DNA of 64,000 bases, from assembly GCA_034440635.1 (NCBI GenBank), contig JAOTON010002103.1, positions 248,001 to 312,000 of the forward strand. The letters run 5' to 3'. Under the pieces are notes generated by a model, which had not been told where the DNA came from, did not search any database, and saw only the letters and a program-made list of their open reading frames with translations. The position numbers and the translations under genes were made by a program. The DNA comes from Lepas anatifera. Lineage: Eukaryota; Arthropoda; Thecostraca; Lepadidae. Below, one piece after another: positions 57,395-64,000 of this stretch (within the stretch, counting starts at the first letter, position 1; every line of letters begins with the position of its first letter).

Positions 57395-60300
57395 CTGTGG
57401 ACACAGACGGCAGACACATTGTATACATCAGCGGTCCTCCCTCGTCACCCTGTGGACACAGACGGGAGGTACAGGGTATACACCAGCGGTCCTCCCACGT
57501 CACCCTGTGGACACAGACGGCAGACACATTGTATACATCAGCGGTCCTCCCACGTCACCCTGTGTACATAGACGGGAGGTACATGGTATACATCAGCGGT
57601 CCTCCCTCGTCACCCTGTGGACACAGACGGGAGGTACATGGTATACATCAGCGGTCCTCCAACGTCACCCTGTGGACACAGACGGGAGGTGCATGATATA
57701 CATCAGCGGTCCTCCCACGTCACCCTGTGGACACAGACGGGAGGTACATGGTATACATCAGCGGTCCTCCCACATCAGCCTGTGGACACAGACGGGAGGT
57801 ACAGGGTATACACCAGCGGTCTTCCCCCCGTCACCCTGTGGACACAGACGGGAGGTACATGGTATACATCAGCGGTCCTCCCACGTCACCCTGTGGACAC
57901 AGACGGGAGGTACATGGTATACATCAGCGGTCCTCCCACATCAGCCTGTGGACACAGACGGGAGGTACAGGGTATACACCAGCGGTCCTCCCACGTCACC
58001 CTGTGGACACAGACGGGAGGTACATGGTATACATCAGCGGTCCGGCCACGTCACCCTGTGGACACAGACGGGAGGTACATGGTATACATCAGCGGTCCTC
58101 CCACGTCAGCCTGTGGGCACAGACGGGAGGTACATGGTATACATCAGCGGTCCTCCCACGTCAGCCTGTGGACACAGACGGGAGGTACATGTTATACATC
58201 AGCGGTCCTCCCACGTCACCCTGTGGACACAGACGGGAAGTACATGGTATACATCAGCGGTCCTCCCACGTCACCCTGTGGACACAGACGGGAGGTACAT
58301 GGTATACATCAGCGGTCCTCCCACGTCACCCTGTGGACACAGACGGGAGGTACATGGTATACATCAGCGGTCCTCCCACGTCACCCTGTGGACACAGACG
58401 GGAGGTACATGGTATACATCAGCGGTCCTCCCACGTCACCCTGTGGACACAGACGGGAGGTACATGGTATACATCAGCGGTCCTCTCACGTCACCCTGTG
58501 GACACAGACGGCAGATATTTCGTATACATCAGCGGCCCGTGGGAGGACAGATGGAGCACAGGCAGGGCAGGCACAGCACAGATGGAGCACAGACAGGGCA
58601 AACACAGCACATATATGGACATTACACACTAATCACAGCACACATATGGACACTGCACACTAATCTCAGCACAAATATGGACACTGCACACTTATCACAG
58701 TACAAATATGGACACTGCACACTTATCACAGCACGCCTTCAAAAAAGAAAAAAAGAAACGTCACAGGGTAAAATACATCGGCACTAGATGCTTATTTTTG
58801 CTATCCAAGGCCTAATGTTTACACGGAAGTTGACTGGTTCTGTTTGAAGTTGAAAGTTAAAGCACAACATTTTTGCTCATAAACCAAAATGGAGCCGGGG
58901 AAAAAGGAGGTGGACCGCTTCGAGGGGAAGGGAGGGGGAAAACATAGTTTTGCCTCGAGCTTTTTCGTTTGGGGTAAATGTTTTTTCAGCCCCCTGGATC
59001 AGTCACTGGTTGATGCGACATGCCAACTGGCCTTACTGGCTATAACTGATGTTAAAAATCCCAAGCGTAGACCAGGCTCCTGAAATAAAAGTTTCCCCAG
59101 AATAAAAAGGCTGGCGGTGTCTATAATGAGAGAAGAAATCACTACCTCCAACGCTCGGCCACACACATAACTTATTCATTCTTCTGGTCCCCCAACATTT
59201 TTTCCGGCAAGATCGGTTTTCTTCTATTCTCTGGACTGTGAGATGTAATATCAAGTTTTGACTACGCAGTAAGAAAACAAGAACCTTATATCCCCGGCGT
59301 CCCTGCCCTTGGTCTCGACTTACGTCGCAGGCGTCCCTGCCCTCGGCCCCGACTTACGTCGCAGGCGTCCCTGCCCTCGGCGCCGACTTACGTCGCAGGC
59401 GTCCCTGCCCTCGGCCCCGACTTACGTCGCAGGCGTCCCTGCCCTCGGCGCCGACTTACGTCGCAGGCGTCCCTGCCCTCGGCCCCGACTTACGTCGCAG
59501 GCGTCCCTGCCCTCGGCGCCGGCGCAGAGCGCCGTGTCTGGGATGCGGTAGTTGGGCCCGAACTGGGTCTGTAGGGCCGTGTTGCACGACTCGCGGTCCC
59601 ACAGCGGCACTGGAATCTCCTTCAGTACCACCGAGTGCTCGGACGCTGCCGACCCCACCACACGCCAGTTAGACGCTGTCCACCCAAACACACGCCAGTT
59701 AGACGCTGCCGACCCCACCACAAGCCAGTAAGACGCTGTCCACCCCAAAACATACGCCAGTCTACCGACCCCACCACACCCCAGTCTACCGACCCCACCA
59801 CACGCCAGTCTACCAACCCCAGCACACGCCAGTCTACCAACCCCACCACACGCCAGTCTACCGACCCCACCACACGCCAGTCTACCGTCCCCACCACATG
59901 CCAGTCTACCGTCCCCACCACATGCCAGTCTACCAACCCCAGCACACGCCAGTCTACCAACCCCACCACACGCCAGTCTACCGTCTCCACCACATGCCAG
60001 TCTACCAACCCCACCACACGCCAGTCTACCGACCCCACCACACGCCAGTCTACCGTCCCCACCACACGCCAGTATACCGTCCCCACCACACGCCAGTCTA
60101 CCGTCCCCACCACATGCCAGTCTACCAACCCCACCACACGCCAGTCTACCAACCCCACCACACGCCAGTCTACCGACCCCACCACGCCAGTCTACCAACC
60201 CCACCACACGCCAGTCTACCAACCCCACCACACGTCAGTATACCAGCCCCACCACGCCAGTCTACCGACCCCACCACACGCCAGTATACCGTCCCCACCA

Positions 60301-63293
60301 CACGCCAGTCTACCGTCCCCACACATGCCAGTCTACCAACCCCACCACACGCCAGTCTACCGACCCCACCACACGCCAGTCTACCGTCCCCACCACATGC
60401 CAGTCTACCAACCCCAGCACACGCCAGTCTACCAACCCCACCACACGCCAGTCTACCGTCTCCACCACACGCCAGTCTACCAACCCCACCACACGCCAGT
60501 CTACCGTCTCCACCACATGCCAGTCTACCAACCCCACCACACGCCAGTATACCGTCCCCACCACACGCCAGTCTACCGTCCCCACCACATGCCAGTCTAC
60601 CAACCCCACCACACGCCAGTCTACCAACCCCACCACACGCCAGTCTACCGACCCCACCACACGCCAGTCTACCGTCCCCACCACACGCCAGTCTACCAAC
60701 CCCACCACACGCCAGTCTACCGTCCCCACCACACGCCAGTCTACCAACCCCACCACACGCCAGTCTACCAACCCCACCACACGCCAGTCTACCGACCCCA
60801 CCACACGCCAGTCTACCGACCCCACCACACGCCAGTCTACCAACCCTACCAGGGGCGGACACAGAACCAAGTTTTGGGGGCCAAATCAATTTCTGCCTCT
60901 CCTCCTGGGGGAGGTGCGATTTGGTGGCTCAATAGACCTAGTATAAGCTTCCTCTACAAGTACATACATGATTGCTCTACTGGGAGGGGAGGGGTTGGGA
61001 GCGAATATTTAATTGCTCGACTGACCTGGTGTAAACACCTTTTTTAATTTATCCGGCCTTTGGGGGGGCAAAGATAGTTTAGCCCCCCTTCCAGAGCTTT
61101 GGGGGAGTATGGCCAGAATGGCCCCCTGCATCTGCCAATGGGCCCCACCAAACGCCAGTCTACTGACCCCACCACACGCCAGTCAGACGCTGTCCCAGCC
61201 GGTGAGGTGCACTCACTCTCATTGGTCCTGCCCCAGCCGGTGAGTTATACTCACTCTCATTGGTCCTGCCCCAGCCGGTGAGTTATACTCACTCTCATTG
61301 GTCCTGCCCCAGCCGGTGAGTTATACTCGTTCTAATTGGTCCTGCCCTAGCCGGTGAGTTATACTCGTTCTCATTGGTCCTGCCCTAGCCGGTGAGTTGT
61401 ACTCACTCTCATTGGTCCTGCCCCAGCCGGTGACGTAGCATCGCTTTCCCTTGAACGCGGAGTCGTGGTTGTGTTTGGGCATGCAGACAGCGTTGACGTT
61501 GGGCTGTTTTTTGGCTGGCGTCCGCAGCCGCAGCAGAGCTATATCGTTCACCTGGCGAAACACACACGAGAGACAGTGAGCCACTGTAGCCTGGCAGAAA
61601 CACACACGAGAGACGGTGAGCCACTGTAGCCTGGCGAAACACACACGAGAGACAGTGAGCCACTGTAGCCTGGCGAAACACGCACGAGAGACAGTGAGCC
61701 ACTGTAGCCTGGCAGAAACACACACGAGAGACGGTGAACCACTGGCCACTGAAGCCAGGAGAAACATATATGAGTCACTGCAGTTTGGGAAAACACATGC
61801 CAAAATGCTAAGATTTTGACACATGTTGTGTCGGCACCCATTTACATACTTCCATGCTTTGCATTCGGGATTTAGCACTCGGTGCGGTCTGGGCTCTGTA
61901 CGGCTGGTGTGCTTATGATGCACCATGAAGGATACTGAGGTTAATTAGAGAATACACTGTGTGTGTGGTATCTAATTCCAGCCATTCTAATTGCACAGGA
62001 AACACACCAAGGACTGCTTCCAGCCATGGGAATTGCACTGGAAGTACACGAAGGACTGCTTCCAGCCATGGGTTTGCAATGGAAGTACACTAAGGACTGC
62101 TTCCAGCCATGGGAATTACACTGGAAGTACACTTAGGACTGCTTCCAGCCATGGGTTTGCACTGGAAGTACACGAAGGACTGCTTCCAGCCATGGGAATT
62201 ACACTGGAAGTACACGAAGGACTGCTTCCAGCTATGGAAATTACACTGGAAGTACACTAAGGACTGCTTCCAGCTATGGAAATTACACTGGAAGTACACG
62301 AAGGACTGCTTCCAGCCATGGGAATTGCATCCATAATAACCTATGCAATCTGGAGTCGGAATGCCGATAATACAACCACTCGGCCACCGTAGACCGAAGA
62401 ACAAATCATCGTTAAAAGCTAATACGGCGGAGTTTATCTTTAGAGGTCTGACCATATGGCGGGTAATATATTAGGGCTCTCACCAGCGTAGCGTTGTCGA
62501 ACTGAGGATGAATGATGACGTCATCGACATCGATCTCTTCGTGGCCAATGGGTTCAGTGGTAGAGCTGACGTCATACTCGCCCAGGCGGACCTTCAGCAC
62601 GGTGTGCAGCCGGTCTCCCAGCGGGACACTGCAACACGGACAGCGCCGTCAGAGGGCGACAATGTTGTGACGATAGCGCAACACCGTGACAACGAGACAA
62701 CATTGGAACATTGAAACAACTCCATCACAATGAAACAACGTTCGTAACATGGATAATGCCTCCGCACAACCCTGTTGCAGTGGGATAGCACCATATCACA
62801 GGGAAAATTTTGCGGTAGTCTGTGACAATTTTATTACAGAAGGAGACCGCCGGTGCAGCGGAACGTCTTTGTAGCGGGTGCCACTGTAGTTTTGCCCCCC
62901 TCCTTTCGTGTGATTTTGCTCTGGTCTGGTCTCGTTTGACTGTGCTCTCTTCTGTGATTCCCTCTCTTGTGTGACTACGCTCTGGTCAGGGATTCCCTCT
63001 CTTGTGTGACTGCGCTCTGGTCAGGGATTCCCTCTCTTGTGTGACTGCGCTCTGGTCAGGGATTCCCTCTCTTGTGTGACTGCGCTCTGGTCAGGGATTC
63101 CCTCTCTTGTGTGACTGCGCTCTGGTCAGGGATTCCTTCTCTTGTGTGACTGCTCCGGCGTGTGATTTGCCTGTGGCTCGAGAGGCAGCACTCACTAGTC
63201 ATCCACGCAGTGGGCAGCCGTGATGAGCCAGCTCTCGTCCAGCAGGGTGGCTCCACACACGTACAGGTCCTCCTCCTTCTCCAAAATCGCCGA
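57223..63293 (-). CDS. Serine protease homolog (S1 family, CLIP/masquerade-like), five 3' exons
   Basis: Five exons read right to left (63196-63293, 62484-62628, 61407-61551, 59494-59645, 57223-57394). Exons a to d join with matching phases (2, 0, 1, 0), and every intron is GT-AG. Together they encode about 235 residues of a chymotrypsin-fold domain: TAAHC (His57), NDIALL (Asp102), [17 protein letters not shown] (Asp189), PGVYTRVS and a C-terminal helix ending at a stop. [14 protein letters not shown] is typical of invertebrate CLIP-type homologs. The codon at Ser195 reads Gly (GDGG), which marks a non-catalytic homolog, often a cofactor in immune or clotting cascades. One surplus G in exon e breaks the frame. 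The N-terminal exons, expected to include the activation site and any CLIP domain, lie beyond the window or are unrecognised. Introns are minisatellite-rich. Confidence 0.85.
57389..58545 (-). repeat. 55-bp array (about 21 units) containing the exon e splice acceptor
   Basis: On the plus strand GTCACCCTGTGGACACAGAC starts at 57389 and again at 58490, with about 20 exact 55-bp steps between. On the gene strand each unit contains CTGTGTCCACAG followed by GGTGACG, identical to the real acceptor and first exon bases. The 426-, 348- and 301-codon plus-strand frames are this repeat and are antisense to the intron. Confidence 0.95.
58546..59294. other. Non-repetitive middle of intron d-e
   Basis: Short CACATATGGACA repeats at 58605-58735 are followed by about 550 bp of unremarkable sequence with no gene. 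Confidence 0.5.
59295..59515 (-). repeat. 34-bp array of six splice donors at exon d
   Basis: ACTTAC (GTAAGT on the gene strand) occurs at 59318, 59352, 59386, 59420, 59454 and 59488, all exactly 34 bp apart. Each unit repeats the end of exon d, encoding EGRDACD, plus the donor. Successive units alternate GGCCCCGAC and GGCGCCGAC, so the array is a 68-bp dimer. The unit at 59488 is the donor that fits exon d. Confidence 0.97.
59494..59645 (-). CDS. Serine protease homolog exon d (Asp189 region)
   Basis: Acceptor GGGGTCGGCAG; the first two bases CG complete a codon with the last base of exon c (Thr). It encodes [20 protein letters not shown] and, after [30 protein letters not shown], then donor GTAAGT. 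Cys residues match the conserved S1 disulfides, and Asp in DAC fits the specificity pocket. 152 nt, ending in phase 0. Confidence 0.93.
59640..60851 (-). repeat. 30-bp then 24-bp array derived from the exon d splice acceptor
   Basis: GACGCTG (the acceptor plus first exon bases, reversed) occurs at 59642, 59672, 59702 and 59732, with exact 30-bp steps. From about 59760 the unit becomes 24 bp, CCAACCCCACCACACGCCAG followed by TCTA, about 45 copies. On the gene strand units read CTGGCGTGTGGTGGGGTCGG then TAG, close to the acceptor GTGTGGTGGGGTCGGCAG. Frames of 470, 345, 269, 239, 187 and 186 codons on both strands are the repeat, not genes. Confidence 0.95.
60852..61140. mobile_element. Insertion splitting the 24-bp array, possibly hAT-like
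   Basis: The array stops at CTACC and resumes at about 61141 with GGCCCCACCAAACGCCAG. The 289-bp insert starts AGGGGCGGAC, with a C before it, and ends CATCTGCCAATG, so imperfect inverted ends resembling hAT termini are possible. Because the host is repetitive, the flanking duplication cannot be decided. Confidence 0.45.
61141..61198 (-). repeat. Distal end of the exon d acceptor array
   Basis: Two 24-bp-type units and one 30-bp-type unit with GACGCTG at 61185 abut the donor array of exon c. In gene order the donor repeats pass directly into acceptor repeats. Confidence 0.85.
61199..61436 (-). repeat. 38-bp array of six units containing the exon c splice donor
   Basis: ACTCAC (GTGAGT on the gene strand) lies at 61211, 61249, 61287 and 61401; at 61325 and 61363 it is ACTCGT, which destroys GT. 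Spacing is exactly 38 bp. Units repeat the exon end encoding GWGRTNE plus the donor. Confidence 0.95.
61407..61551 (-). CDS. Serine protease homolog exon c (Asp102 region)
   Basis: Acceptor GTGTGTTTCGCCAG; encodes [15 protein letters not shown], then [20 protein letters not shown] and [13 protein letters not shown] plus one base, followed by GTGAGT. Asp in NDIALL is the catalytic Asp102 and is conserved. 145 nt, entering in phase 0 from exon b and leaving in phase 1 to exon d. Confidence 0.95.
61551..61745 (-). repeat. 39-40-bp array of five units containing the exon c splice acceptor
   Basis: CCTGGCGAAAC or CCTGGCAGAAAC starts at 61551, 61590, 61630, 61669 and 61708. On the gene strand each is TGTGTGTTTCGCCAG or TGTGTGTTTCTGCCAG, an acceptor with its pyrimidine tract. 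A degraded sixth unit follows (about 61752). Confidence 0.93.
61990..62335. repeat. 42-bp tandem repeat in intron b-c
   Basis: About eight units of GGACTGCTTCCAGCCATGGG then AATTACACTGGAAGTACACGA or close variants. The unit does not include a used splice site that I can see. Confidence 0.9.
62484..62628 (-). CDS. Serine protease homolog exon b
   Basis: Acceptor TCCGTGTTGCAG; the first base T completes Tyr with TA of exon a. It encodes [20 protein letters not shown], then [20 protein letters not shown] and PQFDNATL, ending at [20 protein letters not shown] and IIHPQF are hallmarks of this invertebrate protease class. 145 nt, ending in phase 0. Confidence 0.95.
62629..62955. other. Intron a-b, part with ACAATGTTG-like words
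   Basis: 62655-62745 has GACAATGTTGTGACG, GAGACAACATTGG and ACAACGTTCG, similar in style to 17650-18235. The remainder is unremarkable. Confidence 0.5.
62956..63160. repeat. 35-bp tandem repeat in intron a-b
   Basis: TCAGGGATTCCCTCTCTTGT then GTGACTGCGCTCTGG repeats about five to six times with exact 35-bp steps. Confidence 0.92.
63196..63293 (-). CDS. Serine protease homolog exon a (His57 region)
   Basis: Acceptor GTTCTGTGCTGCAG; encodes [20 protein letters not shown] and [12 protein letters not shown] plus TA, then GTGAGT. His in TAAHC is His57, and the flanking Cys pair is the conserved disulfide. It enters in phase 0, so the preceding exon should end in the usual Pro-Trp-Gln; that exon is not in the window. 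Confidence 0.95.
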
Positions 63294-63300
63294 CTGCAGC

Positions 63301-63640
63301 ACAGAACACACATCTCAGATCACTTCAGGGCAACCGAATAAAACACGTGTCACAGATCACTTCAGAACAACTGAATAGAATACATATCACAGACCATTTC
63401 AAAACAAGAGAATAGAATACATGTCACAACTTACTTCAGAAAAGCAGAATAGAAAAAGTGTCACAGATCACTTCAGAACAACAGAATAGATCACGTGTCA
63501 TATATCGCTTCAGAACGACTGGATAGGACACACGTCACAGATTACTTCAGAACCACTGAATAGAATACATAACACAGATCACTTCGGAACACTGAATGGA
63601 ACACGTGTCACAGACTACTTCAGAACCACTGAACTGGAAA
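63301..63640. repeat. About 37-bp tandem repeat upstream of exon a
   Basis: Around nine diverged units of GTCACAGATCACTTCAGAAC then AACTGAATAGAACAC. It starts a few bases from the exon a acceptor. Confidence 0.85.
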
Positions 63641-63954
63641 AAGAGCTGATTTTTGCACACCCCCTTCGGTTTAATGTATTATATCAGTGACAGAGAAATA
63701 TTGAAGACGGTTGTTTGCTCAATCCAAAGCGATTACTTGCATCCTTCTAGATCCAACCAGTCTCCTGCAGTCAACTTGTGAAACTCGATGTAGACTGCAC
63801 TCTGTCTTCCCCCTCCACTTTGCCCTTTAGAGCAGTTGCTGCTATGTGTGGATATTTCTGAAAAGCTGCACTATGCGCACCCAAGTAGAAGTTTAAGCTT
63901 AAACAAGTGTCCAAGAGCTGAGGCGTTAGGTCTGCTTTCGCCGTGTATTGGGGA
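63641..63954. other. No recognised feature
   Basis: No exon of the protease homolog or repeat is recognised here. Confidence 0.4.
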
Positions 63955-64000
63955 TTAACCTGCGCCCCGGTGGGCCTCGGAGCCACTTTCACCCTGGTGG
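63955..64000 (+). repeat. Left terminus of another TTAA-family element, cut by the window end
   Basis: TTAA (63955-63958) is followed by CCTGCGCCCCGGTGGGCCTC, the same terminus as at 665 and 14249. Confidence 0.7.

Noticed and set aside
57507..58787. 426-codon open frame (plus) with overlapping 348- and 301-codon frames
   Set aside because: It is the 55-bp intron repeat. 55 leaves remainder one on division by three, so all three frames stay open together; it is antisense to the protease homolog intron.
59635..61047. 470-codon open frame rich in HTPVYRPH and antisense frames rich in GRLACGGV
   Set aside because: Translations of the 24-bp array in frame (24 is a multiple of three). Both strands are open because the unit lacks stops.

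Overview
This is a repeat-dominated metazoan nuclear window with one recognisable gene. The evidence is spliced exons with canonical GT/AG junctions, Penelope-like, hAT-like and SINE insertions, and many satellites. The gene is a chymotrypsin-fold (S1) domain of the invertebrate CLIP/masquerade serine-protease-homolog type, which suggests an ecdysozoan or other protostome. I cannot name the species.

Layout. 1-8152 and 13151-16625: a family of about 0.85-1 kb TTAA-flanked elements rich in AGGTCA hexamers, some interrupted by two hAT-like transposons (2205-4631 and 6005-8014), each with a visible 8-bp target duplication. 8153-13150: degenerate minisatellite and a 5'-truncated Penelope-like pseudogene (minus, 10037-11368) that carries a tRNA-derived SINE. 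16626-21540: GC-rich minisatellites, an ACAATGTTG-rich tract, a possible gag fragment, inverted copies of a hairpin module, a second SINE and decayed coding-like fragments. 21541-48300: a 27-kb cluster built from repeated composite units: an AT-rich 1.3-kb module, a CAA tract that may hold hairpin cassettes, a GC-rich flank, a 50-bp satellite array and one of two tails. Three diverged 1.33-kb tandem copies inside it each hold a tRNA-like sequence. 48880-52449: a more complete Penelope-like element (minus) with reverse transcriptase and GIY-YIG regions, split by an 843-bp TTAA-family insertion. 52450-54710: more of that family. 54940-57020: microsatellite, 32-bp and 49-bp tandem repeats.

57223-63293 (minus): five consecutive exons of the serine protease homolog. 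Exons a to d join with matching phases, and His57, Asp102 and Asp189 are present. The catalytic Ser195 position reads Gly. The last exon carries one surplus base in a six-G run.

The two most unusual observations are these. (1) Several introns of this gene are largely made of minisatellites whose repeat units contain the real splice junctions: six splice donors at exact 34-bp spacing, six 38-bp donor units, five 39-40-bp acceptor units, about 21 acceptor units of 55 bp, and a 30/24-bp acceptor-derived array. (2) Two related families of hairpin-forming cassettes lie inside CAA tracts of the 27-kb cluster. In one array the spacing is 94 bp plus 3 bp times 0, 1, 3 and 2, so a rigid cassette is joined by whole AAC linkers. 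All calls come from reading the sequence; no database search was possible.
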